Below are positions 25,046 through 33,521 of a stretch of 33,528 nt of DNA, in pieces. The notes under the pieces are model-generated. The model worked only from the letters and a program-made list of their open reading frames with translations, had not been told where the DNA came from and searched no databases. The stretch is from contig JARLHV010000164.1 of NCBI GenBank assembly GCA_031292055.1, positions 1-33,528 on the forward strand, written 5' to 3'. Position 1 is the stretch's first letter; every line of letters starts with the position of its first letter. Source of the DNA: Desulfosporosinus sp. Its GTDB lineage: Bacteria; Bacillota; Desulfitobacteriia; Desulfitobacteriales; Desulfitobacteriaceae. The position numbers and the translations under genes are program-made.

Positions 25046-27652
25046 TTATCCAAAACGTTCATTAAATTCTTCTAACGTTATTAGCACCTGCCGAGGTTTA
25101 CTGCCTTCGTACGCTCCGACGACCCCTTGTTCTTCAAGCATATCCATTAAACGAGCAGCTCGAGCATACCCCAATTTCAAGCGACGTTGAAGGTAGGATA
25201 CCGATGCCATACTTGTCTTAATAAAAAGTTGTCCTGCATCAATGAACAAGGCATCATCCGGTCCATTGCTCTCTTCGTTTTTAAGATTTGTTTCTGCGAA
25301 AAGCCGCTCGGGATCAAGATATTCCGGTCGGCCTAATCCTTTCCAATGCATAATTACCCGTTGTACTTCGTCATCCGTGACCAAACACCCTTGTACACGC
25401 AGTGCTTTATTCACGCCCAGAGGGGAATAAAGCATGTCTCCTCGCCCGAGAAGTTTTTCTGCACCTGTTGCATCAAGAATAGTACGAGAATCGATTTGAG
25501 AGGAAACTGCAAAGGAAATTCGACTGGGTATATTGGCCTTAATTACCCCAGTAATTACATCAACCGATGGACGTTGCGTCGCAATCACCAAGTGAATCCC
25601 AGCCGCCCGAGCCATTTGGGCTAAGCGACAGATAGCTTCTTCAACTTCTCCAGCTGCAACCATCATCAGATCAGCCAACTCATCAATGATCACGACAATG
25701 AAAGGCAAGGCCGGTGTCTCTCTTATCGTTTCACCAGCTTTCATTTTATTATAACGTTCGATATCCCGAACCCCTGCAGCTGCAAAGAGTTCATAGCGGT
25801 TTTCCATTTCTTTAACAATCCATTTTAAAGCACTCGCTGCTTTCTTCGGATCAACTACGACCGGAGCCAAAAGATGCGGGATACCGTTATACTGACTGAG
25901 CTCCACCATCTTGGGGTCCACAAGCAGGAACTTTACTTCAGCTGGAGTTGCGTTGTAGAGAATGGAATTAATGATCGTTGTAATACAGACACTTTTCCCC
26001 GACCCGGTAGCCCCAGCTACAAGGAGATGCGGCATTTTTATCAAGTCCGCAATAATGGGTTGATCCGCGATATCTTTCCCTAAGGCTACCTTAAGTTTCG
26101 AAGGATATTGTCCGAAACTAGTTGTTTCCAGCACTTCACGAAACGGTACCGAGCGAGCCAGTTTATTGGGAACTTCAATCCCGATAGCCGCTTTTCCAGG
26201 AATTGGAGCTTCGATACGTACATCACGAGCAGCAAGGCCAAGGGCAATATCATCGGACAAATTAACAATCTTACTAATTTTAACACCCGGTGCCGGAGCT
26301 AACTCATACCGCGTGATAACGGGTCCACTCGTCACGCGAATAACTTTGGCTTTAACCCCAAAATCCAGAAGCACCTTTTCCAGTAGCTTCGATGTTTCCG
26401 TATCCTGAATTATTACTCGTTGAGGAACTGGATCCAGTAAAGAAACATCGGGAAATTTCCAATGAACAGCTTCTTGCACAGCACACTCAACCGGAGGTTT
26501 TTCCGTCCGCTCCCGCTGATCTTGCATCTTATCAATCAATTGAGCCACTTGCCCCGCATAATTTGGAGGTCCATTCGCCAATTTATCTTTATCATCCGTC
26601 TCAGCCTTCACATCCAGGCTAGTTTCCAGCCTGTTTTCTGACTCAATCTCCAGAACAATCTCTGGCTCAATCTCCAGAACAATCTCTGGCTCAATCTCTG
26701 GCTCAATCTCCGGCTCAATCTCCGGCTTAATCTCCGGCTTAATCTCCGGCACCAAGATTGATATTATTTTCGCTTCAAGCCCGTTCTTAGAAACAGCGGT
26801 CTCGACGACTTGAGCTATCTTCTCCGCCTCATCAATTGTTCGATTGTCTTCCCTCAAAGTTCCTACAAAATCAAGTATTTTCTGATCCACTAGATTCCCA
26901 TCTGTCTTAAATTGAGCTAAGAATTCTTCTTGTTCCGTTCGAGACTTAAACACGGAAGCTACTGGTGATGGTTTTTTCGTTAAGATTCTCGGCCTTTCCG
27001 TTGGGGTCTGGCTATCCGGCCCAGGAAGTTCTCGTTCTAATTTTTCCTCTTGATCCACTTCCTTGATGTAATCTTTTAGCCCTCTTAAACTCGTCATCCT
27101 AGAACGTTTCTTTGCACCAAAGGACGACTCCCCTACCCCGAAATAAGAAGGAAAGTCTCTCCCTATTTCCTCCATTTCTTCTGCCTTTTGACTATCTGTG
27201 CCCTTCATTTCCACCCATTCCGGCGAGGAAAAATATTGATTAAACCCCTGCAAATTAACGAGTTTCGCTGGAGGAAGAGAGATTCCAGTAGAACCAGAGT
27301 TCTGTTTTAATTTTGAGTTTGGGACTGGCAAAGGACTCTGATGCTCGGACTGTATCTCTGTACGCGTCTCATCTATCCTTGAGCTCTCTCCAGAGACTTG
27401 TGTACCACTTAACTTTTCAGACACAAAGGACGTCAAATTCGAGGAATAAATCCAAAGCAAAATAGCTGCTACAAAACATAACAAAAGCCCTGCCCAAGCC
27501 AGACCTCCCATTATGGCCGTAAACAGGAAATAAAACGGTTTTCCCATAGAAAACCCCAAAGCACCCATTAGCCCAGTTAAAGTGAGCAACATCAAAAAAG
27601 CACTAACTAATTTAACCCAAAGAGAATTTGGATCGTTTTCCCTTCTCGACAC
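25046..27652 (-). CDS. ftsK: FtsK/SpoIIIE DNA translocase
   Basis: An 868-residue hexameric ATP-driven pump that moves chromosomal DNA through the division or sporulation septum. Only two clear TM helices are seen at the N-terminus (about residues 12-36 and 45-70), fewer than the usual four. A long acidic linker follows, with a tandem [14 protein letters not shown] repeat at about 305-340. The alpha domain starts near [20 protein letters not shown]. The motor domain has Walker [11 protein letters not shown] (about 543-552) and Walker [11 protein letters not shown] (about 650). The C-terminal gamma winged helix ([20 protein letters not shown]) reads polarity sequences such as KOPS/SRS. The frame is open to GTG 27670, but GTG 27652 lies behind GGAGGTG at better distance. 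It has its own promoter and terminator. Confidence 0.93.
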   Translation of the reverse strand: MSRRENDPNSLWVKLVSAFLMLLTLTGLMGALGFSMGKPFYFLFTAIMGGLAWAGLLLCFVAAILLWIYSSNLTSFVSEKLSGTQVSGESSRIDETRTEIQSEHQSPLPVPNSKLKQNSGSTGISLPPAKLVNLQGFNQYFSSPEWVEMKGTDSQKAEEMEEIGRDFPSYFGVGESSFGAKKRSRMTSLRGLKDYIKEVDQEEKLERELPGPDSQTPTERPRILTKKPSPVASVFKSRTEQEEFLAQFKTDGNLVDQKILDFVGTLREDNRTIDEAEKIAQVVETAVSKNGLEAKIISILVPEIKPEIKPEIEPEIEPEIEPEIVLEIEPEIVLEIESENRLETSLDVKAETDDKDKLANGPPNYAGQVAQLIDKMQDQRERTEKPPVECAVQEAVHWKFPDVSLLDPVPQRVIIQDTETSKLLEKVLLDFGVKAKVIRVTSGPVITRYELAPAPGVKISKIVNLSDDIALGLAARDVRIEAPIPGKAAIGIEVPNKLARSVPFREVLETTSFGQYPSKLKVALGKDIADQPIIADLIKMPHLLVAGATGSGKSVCITTIINSILYNATPAEVKFLLVDPKMVELSQYNGIPHLLAPVVVDPKKAASALKWIVKEMENRYELFAAAGVRDIERYNKMKAGETIRETPALPFIVVIIDELADLMMVAAGEVEEAICRLAQMARAAGIHLVIATQRPSVDVITGVIKANIPSRISFAVSSQIDSRTILDATGAEKLLGRGDMLYSPLGVNKALRVQGCLVTDDEVQRVIMHWKGLGRPEYLDPERLFAETNLKNEESNGPDDALFIDAGQLFIKTSMASVSYLQRRLKLGYARAARLMDMLEEQGVVGAYEGSKPRQVLITLEEFNERFG
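26642..26752 (-). repeat. 12-bp tandem repeat in the ftsK linker
   Basis: About nine degenerate copies of CTCAATCTCCGG (plus strand), coding for alternating PEIK, PEIE and LEIE units. The copy boundaries are multiples of 12 so the frame is preserved when copies are gained or lost. The unit lies in the disordered linker between the membrane part and the motor. Confidence 0.85.
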
Positions 27653-27679
27653 ACCTTTCCACCTCCACACTTCTTATTC

Positions 27680-27709
27680 ATTATGGTAGATGAGCTAGGA
27701 GAATGTCAA
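27680..27709 (-). promoter_or_regulatory. ftsK: Promoter of ftsK
   Basis: On the minus strand TTGACA (27704-27709) and CATAAT (27680-27685) are 18 bp apart, 28 bp before the GTG start. A perfect -35 with a one-mismatch -10 suggests constitutive sigma-A transcription. Confidence 0.7.
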
Positions 27710-27732
27710 AAGGTTTTTTTGCTCGCTTAAAT

Positions 27733-28692
27733 CTAGTAACTCAACAATACACCCTCTTGATTAGGCAAGAGATGAAATATTTCTTGCGATATTTCTCCGT
27801 CTTCGTTCAAAAAAACGTTACCCGAATACATAAAATCTCCTTTAACCCAATATCGTAAGTCTAAAAATTCAACGTTACATTCTTCAGCTTCGGAAAAATG
27901 GGCAATCACATGATAATAAGGAGTAAATTGGCTAAACATTTCAGCCAAGCTTCCTTCAAGGGCATTCGTAACCGAGGGGTTATCTTCATCAAGTTTAGGC
28001 AATACTCGGCAAACCGATGGCTTTTGGTTCCGTATAATACCGAAACGCACAAAGTCCTCTTGAAATAGAATAAAATTCCACGCAAAAGGATGATACATCG
28101 CTGGAAGAACCTTGACTTGATCCCTTTGTTTCAGATGATAGATCCCCATTAAGCGATCTCTTGTTTTCCTTTGACTTAAGTGGCGGTATCCCAAATATAA
28201 GGCACTAATTAGTAAAGCAGTAAGCGAAGAGGGTTCGGCCAAGTCTGGATTTTTTAGGGAAATCATAAAGGACCCAAAGAAAGCGCATAAGATGACGGGG
28301 TCAGTAAGCATAATCATATCCAGTGTAATTTTCTTACGTGAAAAAGGCCATAAAAGCTCGGCCCCATAAGAATTTAATAAGTCCATTATGCTATGGGACA
28401 TTGTTCCAATGAGTGTCCAAAAGAAAATAGTCAGCCATGAAGTGGTTGGAAAAACTAAATATAGTGCTGTACTCATACCCAGCGACATACCGGTTAATGC
28501 AATCAAAGAATGACTGGCTCCTCGGTGTTTTAATAAATAATTAAAGCGGCCTTTAACATGAGCTACAATATCTAAATCAGGGAGCATCGCACCTATTGAG
28601 CAACCTAAAAATACAGGATCGTTTAGTTGCATAGTGTGGCCTGAGAGAGTGCTCAAGGCAATGCCAATTAAGCCATGAGTTATCGGATCCAT
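27733..28692 (-). CDS. YdjM-like membrane metal-dependent hydrolase
   Basis: A 319-residue protein of the YdjM family of predicted membrane-bound metal hydrolases. Conserved polar blocks are interleaved with hydrophobic helices: DPITHGLIG at the start, MLPDLDIVAH, LKHRGASHSL and MSHSIMDLLNSYG supply His/Asp ligands typical of the family, and LTDPVIL follows. About four to five TM helices cover residues 8-180. The C-terminal 140 residues are soluble and beta-rich (YHVIAHFSEAEECNVEFLDL) and less conserved. GGAGGTGGG precedes the ATG. The physiological substrate is unknown, and the E. coli member is known mainly as a LexA-regulated gene. No DinR box was seen here. The gene stands alone between terminator-like and promoter-like signals. 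Confidence 0.85.
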   Translation of the reverse strand: MDPITHGLIGIALSTLSGHTMQLNDPVFLGCSIGAMLPDLDIVAHVKGRFNYLLKHRGASHSLIALTGMSLGMSTALYLVFPTTSWLTIFFWTLIGTMSHSIMDLLNSYGAELLWPFSRKKITLDMIMLTDPVILCAFFGSFMISLKNPDLAEPSSLTALLISALYLGYRHLSQRKTRDRLMGIYHLKQRDQVKVLPAMYHPFAWNFILFQEDFVRFGIIRNQKPSVCRVLPKLDEDNPSVTNALEGSLAEMFSQFTPYYHVIAHFSEAEECNVEFLDLRYWVKGDFMYSGNVFLNEDGEISQEIFHLLPNQEGVLLSY

Positions 28693-28748
28693 TTAAACCC
28701 ACCTCCATTATCTCAAGAAGAAAAGAAAGTACGTCGCCAACAATTAGT

Positions 28749-28779
28749 ATTATAACACAAAGCTACAAGTAAAAAGCAA
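28749..28779 (-). promoter_or_regulatory. Possible promoter of the YdjM-like gene
   Basis: On the minus strand TTGCTT (28774-28779) and an extended -10 TGTTATAAT with TATAAT at 28749-28754. Spacing is 19 bp, slightly long, partly made up for by the TG extension. It lies about 57 bp upstream of the start codon. Confidence 0.45.
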
Positions 28780-28932
28780 TGACTTTTCATTCTAATTTTC
28801 CTTGAGTAATCACGAGCGTTTCCGTCCATACTCTGTGCGGGAACTGTACCTGCCCTATTTGGCATACGGATCGTTGCATCATAATTTAAACATCTATAAA
28901 ATTGACTATAATTTACTTTTAGTATACGCAAA
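28780..28932. other. Intergenic stretch between BON-protein and YdjM-like genes
   Basis: No supported gene. A 72-codon minus-strand frame (28713-28931) crosses the promoter and has no ribosome site. Its middle part (RAGTVPAQSMDGNARDYS) looks more structured than chance and may be a scrap of a mobile element, but I cannot name it. Confidence 0.35.
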
Positions 28933-28971
28933 CGAGAGAAGCCGCATTAAAATTTAATACATCTTCTCTCG
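28933..28971. terminator. Bidirectional hairpin after the BON-domain gene
   Basis: CGAGAGAAG (28933-28941) and CTTCTCTCG (28963-28971) form a perfect 9-bp stem with a 21-nt AT-rich loop. T-rich sequence follows in both directions. It lies 29 bp beyond the stop of the minus-strand BON gene. Confidence 0.65.
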
Positions 28972-28999
28972 CTTTTGCTTCATTTTTCCATTGCGAGAT

Positions 29000-29890
29000 T
29001 TAACCTTTGCTGGAATGTGGTGCGACTTTGATGGAATTATTGACATCGTGAATTCCCGGGATATATTGAATCATTTTTTCGGCTAATTCCCGACGTTCTT
29101 CAGAATACACTTCACCCGTCAGAAAAGCAATACCATCTTGAACAAAAGCACGAATTTGTCCAGAATTTAAGCGATGTTGACCAAGCTTAGCGACTAACTG
29201 CTCCGTTAACCACAAATCATCCCCTTGCGAGCGGTGACGGGCATTGATTTTACTGACCACCGCTTTCACACCAGGTACCTGATACGCTGTTTCTACAGCC
29301 CATTCCATTACTTCTTGAGTATTAACCAGTCCAGTTAAGGTAATCAACCCATTGCGAGCCTTTGTTTTAATCTCATGAGCATTAACCCACGGGGATGCCA
29401 CCAAAGCGTTTTCCACACGATTGACCAACGTTGCGTCATCCACGGCTTTTTCTAAAAATTGGATTTCACTACGAACTTCTTTGACTCCCCGGACCTGAGA
29501 AGCTATGCGTTTCGCCAACCGTTCTGTGCTCTGGGTCTCAACATGCCCAAGCAATGTCGCAATACCGCGACTTACCCGACAACCCAAGTGCGTAATATCT
29601 TCATAATTTGAGCCTTGAAAACGTTCACTAATACCTTGTTCAACATCTTCATCCTTGATATTTCCGTCATTGGCAACTGTTAAGGAATTATCCAATTCTC
29701 GTACCCCGTCAATTCGACCGACCCGACTTCCGAAAAAATCTTTTTCTGAGAGACTATCAACGGTCCCCCAAAGTGTTGCCCGATCCCCTTTGACCTCCAC
29801 GTGAAGTCCTTGACCACTTTCTCCGAAATGTGTATGAATAAGTTTTTTGATATCTCGTAGGACTTCTTGTTCAGAACGTGAATTATGCAT
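29000..29890 (-). CDS. Four-BON-domain protein
   Basis: A 296-residue protein without signal peptide or membrane segment, built of four BON repeats of about 70 residues (starting near residues 5, 75, 150 and 225). Each has a short helix, a hydrophobic strand with GxVxS/T (ATLWGTVDS, ATLLGHVETQ, ITLTGLVNTQ, AFLTGEVYSE), and a V-P/R-G-V-x-x-V turn (VPGVKAVVSKI). BON domains bind phospholipid or ligands at membranes; here the absence of an export signal suggests cytoplasmic action. GGAGGTAG precedes the ATG. The K+ channel gene upstream, 96 bp away, runs in the same direction. K+-binding BON proteins exist (Kbp), which makes a link to potassium plausible but unproved. Confidence 0.85.
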   Translation of the reverse strand: MHNSRSEQEVLRDIKKLIHTHFGESGQGLHVEVKGDRATLWGTVDSLSEKDFFGSRVGRIDGVRELDNSLTVANDGNIKDEDVEQGISERFQGSNYEDITHLGCRVSRGIATLLGHVETQSTERLAKRIASQVRGVKEVRSEIQFLEKAVDDATLVNRVENALVASPWVNAHEIKTKARNGLITLTGLVNTQEVMEWAVETAYQVPGVKAVVSKINARHRSQGDDLWLTEQLVAKLGQHRLNSGQIRAFVQDGIAFLTGEVYSEERRELAEKMIQYIPGIHDVNNSIKVAPHSSKG

Positions 29891-29986
29891 AAATCTACCT
29901 CCACAATGAAACTGTTATTTTTCTCTCACTTGGAGGATATTTTATCCTAAGACTTCTTTTTTTAATCTAACGTCACTGAGATTAAG

Positions 29987-30997
29987 CTAAGATTTCAAAT
30001 TAGTTATGTTAGCCGCAACCCCTTCTAAGCGATGCAATTGATCTCTTAACCCTAAAACAATTAATAGATCCCCCTGTAAAATTTCTTCCTTTGCCTCGGG
30101 ATTATTAATCACCTGGTTATTCCGTAAAATCGCAAGCACCATTGCGCCCGTTTGCTGTTTTATACCGCTCGTTAACAAGGTCTTTCCAACTAAGCAAGAG
30201 CCTTGATCAATCCTCAGCTCTACCATTTCCATCTCAATGTTGTGATCATGAATCACGGTTTCAATATAGTCCACACTGATAGGTTTTATAATAGCCATTG
30301 CCATTCTCCAGCCCCCTAAAATAGCTGGAGAAATCACTTTGTCCGCACCGGCACGCAATAGCTTTTTCTCAGACTCTAACTTATCCATCCGGGCAACCAC
30401 ATGAATACTGGGATTTAGACCTTTGGCTGTCAATGTTACAAAGACATTTAAAGCGTCTTCTGGTAAAGCAGCGATAAGTCCTTTGGCCTTTTCAATGCTT
30501 GCCTTTTTTAGAGTTTCATCTTGTGTTGCATCACTATTGATAACTAAAAATCCTTCTTCAATCAACTCATTAGCGAGCTCTTCTTGTTGTTCGATCATCA
30601 CACATTGAGCTCCCTCTTTGCGAAGGCGGTAAAGGACTTGCCTGCCTACACGGCCTGCTCCGCAAACAATGATATGATCTTGGAGTCGTTCAATCGTCTT
30701 ATTCATCTTTCTTCTCCCATACACACCCGCTAACTGACCTTCAATCAAAAAAGCCATCATAAGCCCTGTGAAATACAGCATTACCCCGACTCCGCCTATC
30801 ATTAGAAAGACAAGAAAAATATGCCCGGCATCAGAGTGTACTTTAATATCTCCATAGCCCACCGTCGTGATTGTTTCTACAGTAAAATAAATTGCTTGAG
30901 CTAAATTAAGGTGTTCTGTTACTATTAAGCCAACTGTACCAACAATAATTGTTACAAGTAAGGCTAAAGAGGCCAGACCAATACGCTTCCCCAACAA
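29987..30997 (-). CDS. Two-TM potassium channel with RCK (TrkA-N/TrkA-C) domains
   Basis: A 336-residue channel of the MthK type. TM1 (residues about 8-28), pore helix and selectivity filter TTVGYGD (44-50), and TM2 (about 58-86) are followed by a cytosolic RCK-N Rossmann domain with HIIVCGAGRVG (108-118). From about residue 250 comes a TrkA-C domain (GSCLVGKTLLTSGIKQQTG). Such RCK rings gate the pore in response to Ca2+, nucleotides or c-di-AMP. The start is TTG, either 30997 or the next TTG 30994, since AAGGAG stands just before and no ATG is near. It is followed by the BON protein and preceded by the PHP gene, with 42 bp between. Intact, usual length. Confidence 0.93.
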   Translation of the reverse strand: MLGKRIGLASLALLVTIIVGTVGLIVTEHLNLAQAIYFTVETITTVGYGDIKVHSDAGHIFLVFLMIGGVGVMLYFTGLMMAFLIEGQLAGVYGRRKMNKTIERLQDHIIVCGAGRVGRQVLYRLRKEGAQCVMIEQQEELANELIEEGFLVINSDATQDETLKKASIEKAKGLIAALPEDALNVFVTLTAKGLNPSIHVVARMDKLESEKKLLRAGADKVISPAILGGWRMAMAIIKPISVDYIETVIHDHNIEMEMVELRIDQGSCLVGKTLLTSGIKQQTGAMVLAILRNNQVINNPEAKEEILQGDLLIVLGLRDQLHRLEGVAANITNLKS

Positions 30998-31039
30998 ATT
31001 GCTCCTTCCTGTCTCGTTTAACGCTATGGTAAAGATAAT

Positions 31040-31870
31040 CTACAGCATCGTCAAGTAGGTCTGCAATTTATGGACACCTTCCAGGGGGACATCCATCTGA
31101 CCAAGCTGGATTTGCCCAAAAGGCCCATGATAGTCACTACCACCTGTAGCTAAAATAGCCAATTTGTCTGCGATTTCCTCAAAGTAAGGAATCAGTGTTT
31201 TTTGCCTTTCCCAATAACCATAATATACTTCCAGCCCAATGGGTTGATAAGCTAAAAGAGAAAAAACTATCTTTGGATCGGACAATAGTCCCGGATGGGC
31301 CACTACTGGAAGACCATCGCATGCCAAAATAAGGTCCACGGCGTCTTCAAATCTATTTTTCAAGTAAGGTAAATAAGCGACTCCCCCTGGCCGAAAATAT
31401 GCCGCTATGTCATGCCAGTCCGGCTGACTGTTCCTGCTTTCTCGATGATAAATAGCCCTCATAATATGTCCCTTACTAACGGCTCCCTCAGCGCCGACTT
31501 CCCGCTCAACATCTTCCCATTTCAAATCCAGACCACCATTTTTTAGGCATTCAACCATATCATAAGCCAAAGCGGTTCGCTGTTCACGTAGCTCTCTCAA
31601 ACGAGCCTGCAAAACCGGATGATTAACATCCTTAAAATACCCCAGGAGATGAACCTCATGCCCCTGATAGTTCGTTAATAATTCCACGCCAGGAATAATC
31701 TGAATATTTAAATGTTTGGCAAGGCTTTCGGCCTTGGCAATTCCTTGAGTACTCTCATGATCCGTGATAGACAAGATTTGAACCTTTTTGACATGGGCTA
31801 AGTTTACGACCTCTTCAACCGAAAGTAAACCATCCGATTCTAGAGTATGGACGTGTAGATCTACCCTCAC
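31040..31870 (-). CDS. PHP-domain phosphoesterase (RNase AM/TrpH-like)
   Basis: A 276-residue PHP protein. Metal ligands appear in order: DLHVHTLESDG (residues 4-14), ITDHEST, PGVELLT, a helical insertion between about 100 and 170 (RLRELREQRTALAYDMVE), VAHPGLL and GGSDYHG. The family includes E. coli RNase AM (YciV), a 5'-3' exoribonuclease and 3',5'-bisphosphate phosphatase. The PHP-only architecture and length fit that group rather than DNA polymerase PHP domains. The frame is open to ATG 31903, but the GTG at 31870 has AAGGAGG at ideal spacing and begins directly at the conserved motif. It is likely the first gene of a unit with the K+ channel gene downstream. Confidence 0.88.
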   Translation of the reverse strand: MRVDLHVHTLESDGLLSVEEVVNLAHVKKVQILSITDHESTQGIAKAESLAKHLNIQIIPGVELLTNYQGHEVHLLGYFKDVNHPVLQARLRELREQRTALAYDMVECLKNGGLDLKWEDVEREVGAEGAVSKGHIMRAIYHRESRNSQPDWHDIAAYFRPGGVAYLPYLKNRFEDAVDLILACDGLPVVAHPGLLSDPKIVFSLLAYQPIGLEVYYGYWERQKTLIPYFEEIADKLAILATGGSDYHGPFGQIQLGQMDVPLEGVHKLQTYLTML

Positions 31871-31903
31871 GACCACCCCTCCTTCCCCTTTATAAATATG
31901 CAA

Positions 31904-32038
31904 CGCCTATGTGCTGGTCATGATTTGAACACGACGCTCGAGGTTAACCTAACTATTAGACTATTCTGGCTTTTCCTCAAAAATCCTGCCTACCTGTTGC
32001 TAAGCAGTCTACTTTAATAAGCCTTTAAATATTTTTCG
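31904..32038. other. Divergent intergenic stretch before tRNA-Trp
   Basis: AT-rich, with no gene. It separates the minus-strand PHP gene from the plus-strand tRNA. The PHP promoter should lie here, but I see no convincing -35/-10 pair. Confidence 0.4.
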
Positions 32039-32067
32039 TTGACATATTTCCTTTTATACGATATAAT
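32039..32067 (+). promoter_or_regulatory. Consensus sigma-A promoter of tRNA-Trp
   Basis: TTGACA (32039-32044) and TATAAT (32062-32067) at exactly 17 bp, both perfect. Transcription would start at about 32074, some 15 bases before the mature tRNA. Confidence 0.92.
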
Positions 32068-32088
32068 TCACTTCGTTGCAAAAAACAT

Positions 32089-32162
32089 AGGGGATTAGTT
32101 TAATGGTAGAACAGCGGTCTCCAAAACCGCTGATGCGGGTTCAACTCCTGCATCCCCTGCCA
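32089..32162 (+). tRNA. trnW: tRNA-Trp (CCA)
   Basis: The acceptor arms AGGGGAT (32089-32095) and ATCCCCT (32152-32158) pair perfectly, with discriminator G and encoded CCA (32160-32162). The anticodon stem GCGGT/ACCGC encloses CTCCAAA, giving anticodon CCA. The T arm is TGCGGGTTCAACTCCTGCA. The 74-nt length includes CCA. A tyrosine-recombinase remnant follows, so the 3' end is the likely attachment site of a past element. Confidence 0.97.
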
Positions 32163-32193
32163 AAACGACCTTTAAACGTTGCTACATAAGGGT

Positions 32194-32230
32194 TTCGTAC
32201 ATTCTTCGTGAATGTTACGAGGCTCTTTTT
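32194..32230 (+). terminator. Terminator of tRNA-Trp
   Basis: TTCGTACATTC pairs with GAATGTTACGAG (one bulged T) and is followed by GCTCTTTTT, 32 bp after the tRNA end. Confidence 0.75.
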
Positions 32231-32248
32231 GATTTGTCTGATTAAGGA

Positions 32249-32636
32249 CACTTAAATGTTTTAAAGTGGTTGTTCGATGAAGAATATGTCGATTTTAACA
32301 ACTCTCTGAAACTCAAGCTAGTCAGAACACCAGAAGATACTATATAAGCCTCTTTCAGATTCCGACACCCGTAAGATGTTAAAAGCCCCAGACAGGAGTA
32401 TGTATTCGGGACTTAGAGATTTTTGTCTAATAGTACTAATGTTGGACTGTGGCATCAGAATCGGAGAAGCCGTCAAATTAAAGGTAAACGATATTGACAC
32501 AAGGCTAGGGCATGCGAAGGCAACAACGACCACCTCGATATATAGCCATTTTCTAAAAAGGCCTGATCAAGAAGCAGCCGATAAGCTGCAAAACCTTTTT
32601 AATAAAAAACCAATTGATAAACAGTCTGAGGCATAA
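32249..32636 (+). pseudogene. Tyrosine recombinase (integrase) remnant
   Basis: Reading from 32249 gives HLNVLKWLFDEEYVDFNNSL and KLVRTPEDTI, the end of the N-terminal core-binding domain. One extra T at about 32336 shifts the frame, after which KPLSDSDTRKMLKAPDRS and LDCGIRIGEAVKLKVNDID continue the catalytic domain including its first Arg. It then jumps directly to TRLGHAKATTTTSIYSHFLK, the end with the catalytic Tyr, omitting about 90 residues that should hold Lys, His-x-x-Arg. The N-terminal part before 32249 is missing too. So the gene is cut at its 5' end, internally deleted and frameshifted. It sits 87 bp past tRNA-Trp in the orientation of an element integrated there. Confidence 0.88.
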
Positions 32637-32814
32637 GATAATAACTCCGTCCGAATTTAATAAATAGCCAAGAATTAATACCCTGTTGTATAATGAAAAG
32701 ACAGATAAAGTTACCCTTGATGTATTAATCAAACCCAGTATCGCTCAACTGCCAACCTGGTGACATACTAGTATATATCCCAGACGAAAATAAGAAGTAC
32801 TGGAGGTATTCAGC
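32637..32814. other. Intergenic stretch before hicB-hicB-hicA
   Basis: Contains a TATAAT (32689-32694) about 120 bp before the first hicB but no convincing -35. No gene is seen. Confidence 0.4.
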
Positions 32815-33036
32815 ATGCAAAGAAGTTTCAAGGTAATCCTCGAGAAAAACGAAAGTGGAGGCTTCACGGTTACCGTCCTATCTCTGCCGGGCTGCGTTAC
32901 CCAAGGAGATAATCGGAAAGAAGCACTTGAGAGAATACAAGAAGCGATGGGAGGCCAAATTGAGGCTTTGAATCTGATTGGTGAGCCAATTCCTACGGGA
33001 GATGTAGAGTTTGCTGAAGTGCGGGTGATCTTATGA
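32815..33036 (+). CDS. hicB: HicB-like antitoxin, first copy
   Basis: A 73-residue protein made of the HicB partial RNase H fold only: FKVILEKNESGGFTVTVLSL then PGCVTQGDNRKEALERIQEA. It lacks the C-terminal DNA-binding helix-turn-helix or ribbon-helix-helix found in many HicB proteins. ATG 32815 follows TGGAGGT. Its stop overlaps the start of the second hicB by 4 nt (ATGA). HicB normally binds and blocks HicA, an mRNA-cleaving dsRBD-like toxin. Confidence 0.85.
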   Translation: MQRSFKVILEKNESGGFTVTVLSLPGCVTQGDNRKEALERIQEAMGGQIEALNLIGEPIPTGDVEFAEVRVIL

Positions 33037-33266
33037 GCAACGGTTATAGAATTATTCTCGATTGGAACGAAGACGAAGATGGTTTTACCGTGACGGTTCC
33101 CGCTTTACCTGGGTGCGTTACTGAAGGCGATACAATTGAAGAGGCGCTAACCAACGTAAAAGAGGCTATCAAGGGTTACCTCCGGGCCTTGGAGATCCAA
33201 GGCAAACCGATACCAGCTGGTGAGCAGTTTCACTTTAAAAAGCAGGAACTGGTGATTAATATATGA
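33033..33266 (+). CDS. hicB: HicB-like antitoxin, second copy
   Basis: A 77-residue HicB-fold protein (YRIILDWNEDEDGFTVTVPA, PGCVTEGDTIEEALTNVKEA), clearly homologous to the one before it, with the same arrangement of acidic loop, PGC turn and amphipathic helix. It also lacks a DNA-binding tail. It overlaps the upstream copy and the hicA downstream by 4 nt each, so translation is coupled. Two antitoxin copies per toxin suggest duplication with possible divergence of targets. Confidence 0.85.
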   Translation: MSNGYRIILDWNEDEDGFTVTVPALPGCVTEGDTIEEALTNVKEAIKGYLRALEIQGKPIPAGEQFHFKKQELVINI

Positions 33267-33433
33267 CGCCCCGACAACCGCGTGTATCAGGCAAAGATGT
33301 TGTTGCTGCCTTGCATCGATTAGGATTTAAAGAGTTGTATATAGAGGGAAGCCACCACTATCTTGAACGACCTGATAATGGAGCCCTATTGACACTCCCC
33401 ACAGATGAATCTGGGGGATTCTTGGGTGATTAA
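33263..33433 (+). pseudogene. hicA: HicA-like toxin, C-terminally altered
   Basis: The frame starts MTPRQPRVSGKDVVAALHRL and continues GFKELYIEGSHHYLERPDN, the first two-thirds of the HicA double-stranded RNA-binding-like fold, with the catalytic His in GSHHY. After ALLTLP the usual PVH..LxxGTLxxIL helix is replaced by TDESGGFLGD and a stop, giving 56 residues instead of 70-80. The replacement begins in a GC-rich hairpin (33397-33417). Loss of the last helix should impair the toxin, though the active His is kept. It overlaps the second hicB by 4 nt. Confidence 0.75.
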
Positions 33434-33521
33434 ACGAAAGTCCGTTTCCGACAATCGAGTGTGACCCCAAGTTAAGGCTATGCCATTAGCCCTCCTAGAC
33501 CAGAGCATATAGCTGTCTAGG
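33397..33521. repeat. Dense run of hairpins at the right window edge
   Basis: Successive pairs: CCCC-A-CAGA/TCTGGGGG with loop TGAA (33397-33417); CTTGGG/CCCAAG (33421-33426, 33466-33471) enclosing AAACG/CGTTT (33432-33447); GGCTA/TAGCC (33476-33491); CCTAGAC/GTCTAGG (33494-33521). The first overlaps the abnormal end of hicA. The look is that of a mobile-element end or a structured non-coding RNA that extends past the window. Confidence 0.55.

Noticed and set aside
26642..26752. CRISPR-like repeats
   Set aside because: The 12-bp units are directly adjacent with no spacers and encode protein within ftsK. No CRISPR array was seen elsewhere in the window.
28713..28931. 72-codon minus-strand frame between BON and YdjM-like genes
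   Set aside because: It crosses the likely YdjM promoter, lacks a ribosome site and has no recognisable domain; only its middle part hints at a relic.
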